Positions 16,499 to 25,956 are shown, counted from the first letter of the stretch. The stretch is DNA of 47,231 nt from Roseospira navarrensis (GCF_009601025.1 NZ_WIVE01000035.1:1-47231), one strand, 5' to 3'. The notes: generated by a model from the sequence alone, not told the origin. Program-made: numbers and translations.

Positions 16499-19048
16499 AT
16501 GCCCGACCCGTCCAGTCCGTCCGACATTGCGCCGACCCGCCTGCGGGTGGCCCTGGCCGGCCAGCCCAACTGCGGCAAGTCCACGCTGTTCAATGCCCTG
16601 ACGGGGTTGAGCCAGCACATCGCCAACTATCCCGGCGTGACCGTGGACAAGAAGAGCGGCCGCTACCGCGACGGCGCCCTGTCGGTCGAGATGGTGGACC
16701 TGCCGGGCACCTACAGCCTGACCTCGTTCTCGCTGGAAGAGCGGGTGGCGCGGGCCTTCCTGCGCGACGAACAGCCCGACCTGATCGTCAATGTCATCGA
16801 TGCCACCAACCTGCGGCGCGGGCTGTACCTGACGTTCCAGTTGCTGGAGATGGGCTTTCCGGTGGTCGTCGCCCTGACCATGACGGATGTCGCCGCGAGC
16901 CGGGGCCTGTCCTTCGATCTGGCCACGCTGTCCGAGCGGTTGAACGCGCCCGTGGTGCCGGTGGTCGGGCACAAGGGCACCGGCCGGGACGACCTGCGCG
17001 CGGCCATTCGCGACGTCGCCGGGCGTCGGGACGCCATCCCGCCGGCGACGCTGAATTACGGCGACCTGGAAGCGGACGTCACCGCGCTTCAGGTCCGCAT
17101 CGCCGACCTGCCGGCGATCACCGACACGGTCTCGGCGCGCTGGCTGGCGGTCAAGCTGGTGGAAGGCGATGACGAGGCCCAACGGGTGCTGCGGGCGCAT
17201 GTCAACAACGCGCATGGCCTGCTCGATCAGGCGCGGCGGGCCGCCGTGGCGTTCGAGGCGCGCGCGGGGCTGAGCGTGGGCGACCACATCGCCGGGTGCC
17301 GGGACCATCTGGCGGGGGACATCCTGGCCACCTGCGTGACCCGCTCCGACACGGGCCGCCGGCCGCTGACCGAGCGCATCGACCGCGTGTTGCTGAACCG
17401 CTGGATCGCGCCGGCGTTCCTGGTGCTGACGGTCTGGACGATCTATCAGCTTTCCATCGTGCAGGGCTACGAGCTGACCAAGGTCACCTGGCCCCTGCTG
17501 GCCGGATTCCGGGATCTGGCCGGGGACGTGCTGCCGTCGGCCGGGTTCCTGCATGATCCCGTGCTGCGGTCCATGGGGTTGTGGATGGTGGATTCCGCCA
17601 ACGCCCTGCTGAACTACGTGCCGATCTTCCTGATCCTGTTCGCGTTGATCGCGATCCTGGAGGACAGCGGCTATATGGCCCGCATCGCCTTCATCCTGGA
17701 CCGCATCCTGCACCGCTTCGGGCTGCACGGGCAGTCCACGCTGCCGTTCATCCTGGCCGGGGTGTTCGCGGGCGGCTGTGCGGTGCCGGGCGTGATGGCG
17801 ACCAAGGGCATCCCGGACCAGCGCGCGCGCATGGCCACCATCCTGACCGTGCCGTTCATGAACTGCCTGGCCAAGGTGCCGCTGTATACGCTGCTGATCT
17901 CCATCTATTTCCCGGAGAGCGGCGGCTTGGTGCTGTTCTACCTGTCCACGATCACGATCATCTTTGCCCTGCTGATCGCGAAACTGCTGTCGGTTTCGGT
18001 GCTGCGGCACATGGAGACGGCGCCGTTCGTGATGGAACTGCCGCACTACCATCTGCCGACCGTGACCGGCGTTCTGCGCCGGTCGGTGGACCGGACGTGG
18101 CTGTACATCAAGAAGGTGGGCACCGTGGTCGTGGCGGTGGCCACGGTGGTTTACGTCCTGTTGCAGTTTCCCGGCCTGACGCCGGAGCGGCAGGCGCACT
18201 ATCACGACCGGGCGGAAGCGGCGATCGCGGACTTCCGGGCCATCCTGGCGGACAATCCCCTGTTGGCGGCGGTGCCGGACCAGGACAGCCTGACCCGGCT
18301 GGTGAACCTGTACACCGACTACCGGAGCGACCGCATGATGGTGGGCAGCCGCGCGGCGGCCGAGGCCCTGGACGAACGGGTGCGGGAAACCCATCCCGCC
18401 CTGGCGCCCTTCATCGTGCGCTCGCGCGATCCGGACGCCCGCGCGGCGCAAGGGGCCCTGCGGGATCTGGCCACGACCCGCAAGGAACTGCGCCGGGAGA
18501 TGAAGGATGAACGCATCGTCAACAGCGCGCTCGGGCAGTTCGGCCGCGCGCTGGAGCCGGTCACGCAGTTCGCCAACTTCGACTGGAAGATCAACGTGGC
18601 GCTGTTCAGCTCGTTCGCGGCCCGCGAAAGCAGCGTGGCCACCCTGGGCGTGCTGTTCGACCAGCCGGAGGGCGAAAACCAGACGCTCGAAGAGCGCATG
18701 GGCGCGCAGCAGAAGGCCGCCGGCTACACGGCCCTGACGGCGGTGGCGCTCATGCTGTTCTTCGCGCTCTATCCGCCCTGTCTGGCGACCACGATCATGA
18801 TCCGGGTGCAGACCGGGTCCTATGCCTGGATGGCGTTCTCGATCGTGTTCCCGACCATCCTCGCCCTGACCGTGGCCAGCCTGACCTATTCGATCGGCTC
18901 GGCGCTGGCATTGTCGGGCCTGGAGATGATGACGGCGATCTATCTGGTGGCGCTCGGCCTGCTGCTGGCGGTCGGGCTGTTCAAGTCCCCCTTTGGCCGG
19001 ACGTTGCCGCGCCCGGCCTATCGTCCCGAACAAGGAGGTGCGGCATGA
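16499..19048 (+). CDS. feoB: Ferrous iron transporter FeoB
   Basis: FeoB imports Fe(II) across the inner membrane. The 849-residue protein has an N-terminal G domain with G1 GQPNCGKS (21-28), a G2 Thr in NYPGVTVDKKSG and G3 DLPG (67-70). G4, normally NxxD, reads TMTD (127-130), and the G5 SA pair is replaced in VVGHKG (155-160). The membrane part has LEDSGYMARIAFILDR, GGCAVPGVMATKG and VPFMNCLAKVPLY, equivalent to the gate motifs. A large soluble insert (about residues 560-690) precedes the last membrane helices. GGGAGG lies 6 bases before the ATG. The stop overlaps the next gene by ATGA. No feoA gene is seen. Confidence 0.95.
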   Translation: MPDPSSPSDIAPTRLRVALAGQPNCGKSTLFNALTGLSQHIANYPGVTVDKKSGRYRDGALSVEMVDLPGTYSLTSFSLEERVARAFLRDEQPDLIVNVIDATNLRRGLYLTFQLLEMGFPVVVALTMTDVAASRGLSFDLATLSERLNAPVVPVVGHKGTGRDDLRAAIRDVAGRRDAIPPATLNYGDLEADVTALQVRIADLPAITDTVSARWLAVKLVEGDDEAQRVLRAHVNNAHGLLDQARRAAVAFEARAGLSVGDHIAGCRDHLAGDILATCVTRSDTGRRPLTERIDRVLLNRWIAPAFLVLTVWTIYQLSIVQGYELTKVTWPLLAGFRDLAGDVLPSAGFLHDPVLRSMGLWMVDSANALLNYVPIFLILFALIAILEDSGYMARIAFILDRILHRFGLHGQSTLPFILAGVFAGGCAVPGVMATKGIPDQRARMATILTVPFMNCLAKVPLYTLLISIYFPESGGLVLFYLSTITIIFALLIAKLLSVSVLRHMETAPFVMELPHYHLPTVTGVLRRSVDRTWLYIKKVGTVVVAVATVVYVLLQFPGLTPERQAHYHDRAEAAIADFRAILADNPLLAAVPDQDSLTRLVNLYTDYRSDRMMVGSRAAAEALDERVRETHPALAPFIVRSRDPDARAAQGALRDLATTRKELRREMKDERIVNSALGQFGRALEPVTQFANFDWKINVALFSSFAARESSVATLGVLFDQPEGENQTLEERMGAQQKAAGYTALTAVALMLFFALYPPCLATTIMIRVQTGSYAWMAFSIVFPTILALTVASLTYSIGSALALSGLEMMTAIYLVALGLLLAVGLFKSPFGRTLPRPAYRPEQGGAA

Positions 19049-19260
19049 CCGACGGCATGGCATCCACGACCGCCGTGGACCTGAGTCGCGAGGCCACCAG
19101 CGGAGTCCTGGAGATCGCCTTGGTTGCGATCCTGATGGCGCTGGCCCTGGGCTATCTGTGGCGGACGTACCTGGGGCGGCGGCGCAAGGGCTGTGCGCAC
19201 TGCGGCTCCGCCCGCACCTGCCAGGCGGCGCGGTCCTTCAACCGGGGGCCGGGCCGGTAG
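19045..19260 (+). CDS. FeoB-associated Cys-rich membrane protein
   Basis: This 71-residue protein has one N-terminal membrane helix (LEIALVAILMALALGYLW) followed by a basic, Cys-containing cytoplasmic tail, CAHCGSARTCQAA. This is the layout of the small FeoB-associated proteins encoded after feoB in many bacteria, which are thought to act at the FeoB complex in place of FeoC. The start overlaps the feoB stop by four bases (ATGA), and an AAGGAGG lies about 6 bases upstream. The three Cys may bind iron or zinc. Confidence 0.85.
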   Translation: MTDGMASTTAVDLSREATSGVLEIALVAILMALALGYLWRTYLGRRRKGCAHCGSARTCQAARSFNRGPGR

Positions 19261-19290
19261 CGGGCGAACGGACCCGGGGCCTCTGGGGGA

Positions 19291-20103
19291 TCAGGGCGCA
19301 ATCAGGATGTCGGCCTTCGACCCCATCAGGGCATGGCCCGGCAGGTCCTGACCCAGCAGGAACGACCAGCCCCGTCGCGGGCGGCCCAGCACGACCAGAT
19401 CCGGCGCGTGCTCGGTCACCAGGGCATCCAGGACCGGCACCGCCGCACCGCGTTCGCAGGAAAACCGGCCGCGCGCCGCATAGTCCGGCAGGCGGGCCAG
19501 CCGGTCGCGGACCGGCTGCGCGAAGGGGTCCAGACCGTCATCGGGATCCCCTGCCGCGCCGCCCGGCAGATCGACGGCGAGAAAGGACACGACCCGCATG
19601 TCCGGGCAGGCCGCCAGCGCGAAGGCGAGGGCGCGTTCCGCCGGGTCGGTGTCATCGACCGCCGCCACGGCCAGACCGTAGGGGCCGCGATACGGGGTTT
19701 TCGCCGTCAGCACCGGGACATCGGCGCGCCGGATGACGCGTTGCGTGGTCGAGGACAGGAACGGGTCCGCCAGCCGCATGTCCCGACCGCCCCCCAGGAC
19801 GATCAGGTTGCAGCCCAGGGACTGGGCGGTGATCTCCTCGAAGTCGTGACCGGCGACGACCTCGATCCGCCACGGCACCCCCTGTGATTCCGGCATGGCC
19901 TGCACCTGCTGGTGCAGCAGGATCCGGACATCGTCGCGGATGTGCTTGGAGATCGGCGGCGGATACGTGTCCTCGACCACGTGCAGCACCACGACGGAGC
20001 CCTGGGACGCGGCCGCGAGCCGGAACGCGCGCACCAGCGCCCGGTCGCCGCGCGCGGACAGGTCCGTGGCCGCAAGGCAATGCAGGGGGGGCGCGGGGGT
20101 CAT
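19291..20103 (-). CDS. Tandem universal stress protein
   Basis: The 270 residues contain two UspA-like domains. The first (about 1-140) ends with LIVLGGGRDMRLADPFLSST and TQRVIRRADVPVL, the usual nucleotide-loop region. The second (about 145-270) ends with LVVLGRPRRGW and a less conserved loop. Such UspE-like tandem proteins bind nucleotides and modulate stress responses. The start overlaps the stop of the antiporter gene (ATGA at 20100-20103). Coupling with a potassium/proton antiporter suggests a regulatory or stress-linked role at that transporter, which is an inference. Confidence 0.88.
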   Translation of the reverse strand: MTPAPPLHCLAATDLSARGDRALVRAFRLAAASQGSVVVLHVVEDTYPPPISKHIRDDVRILLHQQVQAMPESQGVPWRIEVVAGHDFEEITAQSLGCNLIVLGGGRDMRLADPFLSSTTQRVIRRADVPVLTAKTPYRGPYGLAVAAVDDTDPAERALAFALAACPDMRVVSFLAVDLPGGAAGDPDDGLDPFAQPVRDRLARLPDYAARGRFSCERGAAVPVLDALVTEHAPDLVVLGRPRRGWSFLLGQDLPGHALMGSKADILIAP

Positions 20104-21827
20104 GACGCCACCTCCGGGTCCGGGATGTCGGCCGTCCGGTCGGTCCGCGCATCTTCAAGCCGCTCGACCGCGCGCCGGGCCGCGTCGGCGAACGGCAGGA
20201 GCACGAGATCGGCCCCGTGGTCGCGGTAGAACGGCACCTCGGCCGCCGATTGCGCGGTGACGGCCACGCGGCCCGGATAGCCTTGCGCCTTCAGCGTCTT
20301 CAGCATGACCAGGATGGTGTTGCCGCCGGACGCGCCCTCGGGCCGCACCCGCCAGGCGTTCACGATCCACTGGCCGGACTGCACCGGCAGGTCCTTGAGG
20401 AACTCGGGGTCGGTGGCGTCCCCGAACAGCACGGGGTAATCCCGGGTCCGGCCGCCGCGCACGGCCGCCGGGTCGAAGTCGATGCCCAGCACCGACCAGC
20501 CTTCCTGGCGCAGCCCATGGGCGATGTTGCTGCCGAAGCGCCCCAGGCCGATGACGATCACGTCGAAGCGCGCGTTTTCGGACAGCCGGTCCATCAGGGC
20601 GGTTTCCTGGGCGGGGTCGCGGCGCTCGAACAGGCCCAGCACGGGTTCCATGCGGGCGTACAGCCACTGGGAATAGATGATCATGTAGGTGGACAGGCCG
20701 ATGGTGATGAGCCCCACCAGCGTGATGAGCCCCACATGGTCCAGCCCGATGTGCCCGAGCGACAGGCCCAGCGCGGCGAAGATGAGCGAGAATTCGCTGA
20801 TCTGGGCCACCGTCAGCCCGGCCAGGAAGCCGGTGCGCTTGCGGTAGCCCAGCAGTCCCATCAGCACCAGCACGATCAGCGGGTTGCCGATCAGCACGAA
20901 CAGCGACAGCCAGAGGGCCGGCACCACCTGTTCGCCGATCAGGCTCATGTCCAGGCCGCTGCCCAGGTGGATGAAGAAGAACAGCAGCAGGAAATCCCGC
21001 AGGCTGACCAGCCGCGCGCCGATGGCCTCGCGGAACGGCGTGGACGCGAGGCTGACGCCGGCCAGGAACGCGCCCATCTCCTTGCTGAACCCCATGACCT
21101 CGCCGACCGAGGCCAGGACGACCGCCCAGGCGACCGCGAACAGCACCAGCAGTTCGGCCGAGTCCGCCAGACGGCGCAGGATCGGCGTGGCCAGCCAGCG
21201 CATGAAGGCGGCGATGGCGGCCAGGAACAGGCCCCCCTTGACCACGATCATCAGCAGCGACCCGAGAAGGCCGGGGTCGGCGGCCGTGGCTCCCTCGCGC
21301 GCGCCCATCGACGACAGCACGATCATCACCAGCACCACCACGACGTCCTGCACGATCAGGAAGCCCAGCGCGATGCGGCCGTGCAGGGCGTCGATCTCGC
21401 CTTTGTCCGACAGCAGCTTGACGATGATGATGGTGGACGAGAACGTCAGCGCGACCGCGATATAGAGGCTGGGCAGGGGCTCGAAGCCGAGCCCCAGGCA
21501 CAGCGCGAACCCGATCACCGAGGTGAACACGACCTGACCCAGCCCCGTGATGAGGGCGACGCCGCCGACGGTGCGGATCAGGCTCAGGTCCAGCTTCAGG
21601 CCGACGACGAACAGCAGCAGCGCGATGCCGAATTCGGCCAGGACCTGGATCTGCTCCTCGGACTGCACCAGGCCCAGCACCGAATGCCCGGCCAGGATGC
21701 CCGCCGCGATGAACGACACGATGAGGGGCTGGCGCAGCAGCAGGCCGACGGCCCCGATCAGCGTGGAGAACAGCAGGATGATGGAGAACTCAAGGAAAAC
21801 GCTGCCGGTCGGCATGATGTCGAGCAT
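20100..21827 (-). CDS. Kef-type CPA2 monovalent cation/proton antiporter
   Basis: This 575-residue inner-membrane protein has about twelve hydrophobic segments in the first 390 residues. They include the CPA2 hallmarks AEFGIALLLFVVGLKLDLSL and ALTFSSTIIIVKLLSDKGE, and GFLIVQDVVVVLVM. A cytoplasmic RCK/TrkA-N Rossmann domain (FDVIVIGLGRFGSNIAHGL, about 410-550) would bind NAD(H) or a nucleotide and gate transport. It is KefB/KefC-like or YbaL-like; the ion is probably K+ or Na+. The start is ATG at 21827; an ATG 12 bases downstream (21815) is an alternative. The universal stress gene overlaps its end. Confidence 0.9.
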   Translation of the reverse strand: MLDIMPTGSVFLEFSIILLFSTLIGAVGLLLRQPLIVSFIAAGILAGHSVLGLVQSEEQIQVLAEFGIALLLFVVGLKLDLSLIRTVGGVALITGLGQVVFTSVIGFALCLGLGFEPLPSLYIAVALTFSSTIIIVKLLSDKGEIDALHGRIALGFLIVQDVVVVLVMIVLSSMGAREGATAADPGLLGSLLMIVVKGGLFLAAIAAFMRWLATPILRRLADSAELLVLFAVAWAVVLASVGEVMGFSKEMGAFLAGVSLASTPFREAIGARLVSLRDFLLLFFFIHLGSGLDMSLIGEQVVPALWLSLFVLIGNPLIVLVLMGLLGYRKRTGFLAGLTVAQISEFSLIFAALGLSLGHIGLDHVGLITLVGLITIGLSTYMIIYSQWLYARMEPVLGLFERRDPAQETALMDRLSENARFDVIVIGLGRFGSNIAHGLRQEGWSVLGIDFDPAAVRGGRTRDYPVLFGDATDPEFLKDLPVQSGQWIVNAWRVRPEGASGGNTILVMLKTLKAQGYPGRVAVTAQSAAEVPFYRDHGADLVLLPFADAARRAVERLEDARTDRTADIPDPEVAS

Positions 21828-21988
21828 CGTCCCATCGATCCTTCGTCCCTGCGCGGATCTCGGGGCCCCGAGGCCCGGTCCGCGTCTTCAACTCAACCGC
21901 GTATCATCCTATCCGTTTCAGGGCCGATGCGTCACCGTATACCGACCGGCGCCGCCCCGGATTCGGCGGGCGGCGCGGCTCGTCGGTC

Positions 21989-22321
21989 TCACGCGAGGGG
22001 CGCCTGCCAAGCCTGAAGGCGGGCGAGTTGAGGGGTTTTCTTGTCCAGGTGGCGCTCGGCTCGGTTCAGACCGTCGGCCAGGGGGCGCACCCCTTCGGCG
22101 ACGAAGGGGCCCCTGTTCAGCATGACGCACTCGGCGCGGGCCCCAAGGGCGGCGTCCGTGAACTCGCCCCGGCTCGCCACGCCGCCCTTGACCCGTTGCG
22201 CCAGCACCTCGGTGGCCCAGACCACGGCGATATGGGCCGCCTCGCACAACCAGAGGATCTCCTCCTGACCCTCCGAGAGGCGGGAGAACCCCACGTCCAC
22301 GCCCGGATCGCCCCGGGCCAT
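21989..22321 (-). pseudogene. Pyruvate kinase C-terminal remnant
   Basis: This minus-strand frame encodes about 110 residues that read like the end of a pyruvate kinase: MARGDPGVDVGF (the substrate-loop motif MxARGDLxVE/GF), QEEILWLCEAAH, VVWATEVL, FTDAALGARAECVMLNRGP and a closing HLDKKTPQL. The N-terminal roughly three quarters of the enzyme is missing. Upstream, the open frame continues into unrelated sequence under the SNF2 gene, and recognisable similarity stops near 22321-22365. Two substitutions in the ARGD region (Pro for Leu, missing Val/Ile before Ala) suggest decay. It is almost certainly a broken gene cut at its 5' side. Confidence 0.82.
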
Positions 22322-22423
22322 CCGCTCGCCGGCGGCAACCGGCTTCACAACGTGGTGGCGGATCGCGCACACTCCCCGTGGGGGACGCACCCCCACGCAT
22401 GGAATGGATGCTCTGGGGGCCCT

Positions 22424-25400
22424 GTGACCACACCGCCGCTCCACCTGCTTCAACTGGCGTTCGGAACCGTGACATGGCAGCGCGGCGAGAAACTCCATCG
22501 CGCGGGCCGGGCGACGGTGGTGCGGACCGCGGCGGACGGGACCCATGTGGAAGGCATGGTTGCCGGCAGTCGCCCGCAGCCGTACCGGACCGAGGCCCGG
22601 TTCGGCCTGGATCGGCACGGCATGGTGACGGTGACGACCGAGTGTTCCTGTCCGGTCGGGCTGAAGTGCAAGCACGGCGTTGCGCTGCTCCTGCAGGCCC
22701 GTGACGAGGACGCGCTGCGCCTGCCGGACGGGGACGGGCCATCGCGCCCGCGGACCCCGGTCCCCGCGCGGTCCCCCGACCCGGCCGGGGACGATCCGGC
22801 CGCCCTGCCCGCGGCGGTGCACGACTGGCTGCGGGCCCTGGAGTCAGCCGGCGCGTCGGACTCCGAAGAGTATCCGGAGTCCGTCCGGCATCGCCTGATC
22901 TATGCTTTGTCCCTGCATGTGTGGCCCATGGGGCGGCGCGAAGCCCAGGTGCGGCTGCTCTCCGTCCGCCTGCTGAAGGACGGCAGCCTGTCCGACGTCT
23001 CCAACGCCTACGACCCGACCAACGTCCACGGCAGCAAGGGCGGCGCCAAGTTCCTGCGGCCCTCCGACCGGCGCATCCTGGATCGGCTCGTCCGCCACAC
23101 CGGCTACGGCGGGTCGGCCAGCCGATCCCTGACCGGCGAGGAGGGCGCGGCCCTGATCGAGGCCATGCTTGAGACCGGGCGCGTCCGCTGGGAAGCCGTG
23201 GCCGGCCCCGTCGTGGTCCGCGGCGAACCCCGCCCCGGACGCGTGACATGGGCCGTGGAGGACGACGGCCGCCAGCGCCCCGCCGTAGACCCCGTGACCG
23301 CAGACACCACCGCGCCCGCCCTTGCCGTCCTTCCCGTGGCGCCGCCGTGGGCGATCTTCGCCGATCCCGACGACTCCGACCGGGTGGTGGCCTGCCCGCT
23401 GACGCTGCCCCTGGCGCCGCGTTCGCTGGGGGCGCTGCTGAAGGCCCCGGCGCTGAGCCCGGATCAGATCGCGCCGGTGCGCGACCGGCTGGCGTCGGTG
23501 CTGGGCGCGGGCGTCACCGAGGCCGCGCCGGACGTGCTGCCCCGGCCCCTGCCACCGCCCCGGATCATCGACGAGGCCCCCGTACCCTGCCTGCGCATCT
23601 TCGGCCGCGACATGCGCCGCGATCCCTATTGGATGCGCTTCCGAGGGGCGCAGGAGCGCGAGACCCTGCGGCTGGTCCGCCCGTGGTTCCGCTACGCCGG
23701 CCACGACATCACCCCCACGACGGTCGAAGCGACCGTCACCCGGCGCGACGGGGACGGGCTGGCGCGGATCGTCCGGTCCCGGACCCGGGAGCGCGAGGCC
23801 CTGCGCACGCTGTCGGCGCTCGGCTTCACCCGCGCGGCCGCCCGCAAAGATGTCCTGGTGCCGCCGGAGCACCGCGAGGACCTGACCCTGATCCCGGAGG
23901 AGGACCTGGACACGGCCTGGCTGCGCGTGCTGCTGGACGATGTGCCCCGCCTGCGCGAGACCGGCTGGATGGTGGAGGTGGCCGAGGACTTCCCGCTGCG
24001 TCCGGTCATGATCGACGGCGATTTCGAGGCCGGGTTGACCGAGGCCGGCGAGGGGTCGGGACCCGGATCTGGAATGGACTGGTTCGACCTCAGCCTGGGC
24101 GTGGTGGTGGACGGCGAGCGGGTTGATCTGCTGCCGGCCCTGCTGGACATGCTGAACGGGATCCCGGCGGAGATCCTGGAGGACCTGCTGGAGGATGCGG
24201 ACACCGACGGCACGTCCTCGACCTTCAGGATCCCCGACGGCCGCTTCCTGCAGGTGCCGTTCGACCGCCTGAGGCCCATTCTGCGCGCGTTGGTGGACCT
24301 GCTGGGCACGGATACCCATCCGGCCGAGGGCGCGCGCCTCTCGGCCCTGGACATGGCCGACCTGACGGCGTTCGAGGACGCGGTGTCCGAAGGCGGCGTC
24401 GCCTTCCGGGGCGGCGATCAGGTGCGCGCGCTGGGCCGCCGTCTGCGCGAGGCTCACGGCACGCCGCCCCCCGTCACGCTGCCGTCCGTGTTCACGGGCA
24501 CGCTGCGGCCCTATCAGGCGGCCGGCGTGGCCTGGATGCAGATGCTGCGCGAGGTCGGGCTGGGCGGCATCCTGGCCGACGACATGGGGCTGGGCAAGAC
24601 GGTGCAGGCGCTGGCCCACCTGTCCGTGGAGAAGGCCGAGGGGAGGCTGGACCGCCCGTCGCTGGTGATTGCGCCCACCAGCCTGATGGGCAACTGGCGG
24701 GCCGAGGCGGCGCAGTTCGCGCCCCACCTGAAGACGCTCGTGCTGCAGGGCCCGGACCGCAAGGCCGACTTCGGGCGGCTGGCCGAACACGATCTGGTGT
24801 TCAGCACTTATCCGCTGCTCAGTCACGACGCCGAGGTGCTGGCCGGCCAGGATTGGCACCTGCTGATCCTGGACGAGGCCCAGACGGTCAAGAACCCCCG
24901 CACCACGGCCGCGAAGACCCTGCGCCGCCTGACCGCGCGCCACCGCCTAGCGCTGACCGGCACGCCGGTGGAGAACAATCTCGGCGAGCTGTGGGCGCTC
25001 TATGACGCGGTCGCCCCCGGCCTGCTGGGGGACCGCAAGACCTTCACCAAACAGTGGCGCACGCCGATCGAGAAGCACGGCGATGCGGACCGGCAGGCGC
25101 GCCTGTCGCGGCGGCTGCGGCCGTTCCTGCTGCGCCGGACCAAGGGGGACGTGCTGGCCGACCTGCCGCCGCGCACCGACATCGTCGAGCATGTGACGCT
25201 GGAGGCCGGGCAGCGCGCCGTCTACGAGGCGATCCGGCTGGCCATGCACGGCAAGGTGCGCGAGGCCATCGCCCGCAAGGGCCTGGCGCGCAGCCGCATC
25301 GAGCTGCTGGAGGCGCTGCTCCGCCTGCGGCAGGTGTGCTGCGATCCGCGTCTGGTGGCGGGGGCGCGGCAGGCCGCGCGCGCCGGCCGAGGCCGGGTGG

Positions 25401-25921
25401 CGGCCGCCGGCTCGGCCAAGCTGGACCGGCTGATGGAGATGCTGCCCGAGCTGGTCGCCGAGGGCCGGCGGGTGCTGCTGTTCTCGCAGTTCACCAGCAT
25501 GCTGGACCTGATCGAGGCGGCGGTCACCCGCGCCGGCCTGCCCTATGTGATGCTCACCGGCAAGACCCGGGACCGCACCGCGGTGGTCCAGCGGTTCCAG
25601 ACCGGCGACATGCCGCTGTTCCTCATCAGCCTGAAGGCGGGCGGCACCGGGCTGAACCTGACCGCCGCCGACACGGTGATTCACTACGATCCGTGGTGGA
25701 ACCCGGCCGTGGAGCAGCAGGCCACCGACCGGGCGCACCGGATCGGCCAGGACAAGGCGGTGTTCGTCCACCGCCTCATCGCCGAGGACAGCATCGAGGT
25801 GAAGATGCAGACGCTCAAGGACCGCAAGCAGGCCCTGGCCGACGGCCTGTACGATCCCGACGGCGCCACGCCGTTCGACATCAGCGAGGACGACGTGGAG
25901 TTCCTGCTGGGCGATGCGTAA
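22424..25921 (+). CDS. SWIM zinc-finger SNF2-family helicase
   Basis: This 1165-residue DNA-dependent ATPase of the SNF2/HepA type has an N-terminal SWIM finger CSCPVGLKCKH (Cys74, Cys76, Cys82, His84). A long middle region (about 130-690) precedes the motor. Motor motifs are YQAAGVAWM, DDMGLGKT (Lys725), LDEAQ (Asp817), LTGTPVENN, LLFSQFTSMLDLIE and DPWWNPAVEQQATDRAHRIGQ. It probably remodels protein-DNA or RNA polymerase complexes. The GTG at 22424 was chosen because the sequence becomes SNF2-like from there (TTPPLHLLQLAFG); the open frame extends back to 22028 only because it is antisense to the pyruvate kinase remnant. It faces the transhydrogenase gene across a 35-base gap. Confidence 0.93.
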   Translation: MTTPPLHLLQLAFGTVTWQRGEKLHRAGRATVVRTAADGTHVEGMVAGSRPQPYRTEARFGLDRHGMVTVTTECSCPVGLKCKHGVALLLQARDEDALRLPDGDGPSRPRTPVPARSPDPAGDDPAALPAAVHDWLRALESAGASDSEEYPESVRHRLIYALSLHVWPMGRREAQVRLLSVRLLKDGSLSDVSNAYDPTNVHGSKGGAKFLRPSDRRILDRLVRHTGYGGSASRSLTGEEGAALIEAMLETGRVRWEAVAGPVVVRGEPRPGRVTWAVEDDGRQRPAVDPVTADTTAPALAVLPVAPPWAIFADPDDSDRVVACPLTLPLAPRSLGALLKAPALSPDQIAPVRDRLASVLGAGVTEAAPDVLPRPLPPPRIIDEAPVPCLRIFGRDMRRDPYWMRFRGAQERETLRLVRPWFRYAGHDITPTTVEATVTRRDGDGLARIVRSRTREREALRTLSALGFTRAAARKDVLVPPEHREDLTLIPEEDLDTAWLRVLLDDVPRLRETGWMVEVAEDFPLRPVMIDGDFEAGLTEAGEGSGPGSGMDWFDLSLGVVVDGERVDLLPALLDMLNGIPAEILEDLLEDADTDGTSSTFRIPDGRFLQVPFDRLRPILRALVDLLGTDTHPAEGARLSALDMADLTAFEDAVSEGGVAFRGGDQVRALGRRLREAHGTPPPVTLPSVFTGTLRPYQAAGVAWMQMLREVGLGGILADDMGLGKTVQALAHLSVEKAEGRLDRPSLVIAPTSLMGNWRAEAAQFAPHLKTLVLQGPDRKADFGRLAEHDLVFSTYPLLSHDAEVLAGQDWHLLILDEAQTVKNPRTTAAKTLRRLTARHRLALTGTPVENNLGELWALYDAVAPGLLGDRKTFTKQWRTPIEKHGDADRQARLSRRLRPFLLRRTKGDVLADLPPRTDIVEHVTLEAGQRAVYEAIRLAMHGKVREAIARKGLARSRIELLEALLRLRQVCCDPRLVAGARQAARAGRGRVAAAGSAKLDRLMEMLPELVAEGRRVLLFSQFTSMLDLIEAAVTRAGLPYVMLTGKTRDRTAVVQRFQTGDMPLFLISLKAGGTGLNLTAADTVIHYDPWWNPAVEQQATDRAHRIGQDKAVFVHRLIAEDSIEVKMQTLKDRKQALADGLYDPDGATPFDISEDDVEFLLGDA

Positions 25922-25929
25922 GGCCGGGC

Positions 25930-25953
25930 GGCCGGTGGCGCGCGTCACCGGCC
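25930..25953. terminator. Hairpin between convergent genes
   Basis: GGCCGGTG (25930-25937) pairs exactly with CACCGGCC (25946-25953) around a GCGCGCGT loop. It lies in the 35-base gap between the SNF2 stop and the transhydrogenase stop. There is no U-run, so it is a GC-hairpin terminator candidate for both directions. Confidence 0.5.
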
Positions 25954-25956
25954 GGA

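Noticed and set aside
15974-19063. A 1029-codon minus-strand frame opposite feoB
   Set aside because: The translation is low-complexity His/Gln/Arg-rich sequence with no motif, while feoB on the other strand is clear.
22028-22423. N-terminal extension of the SNF2 frame
   Set aside because: The extra 132 residues are antisense to the pyruvate kinase remnant and have no helicase similarity; the GTG at 22424 begins the recognisable protein.
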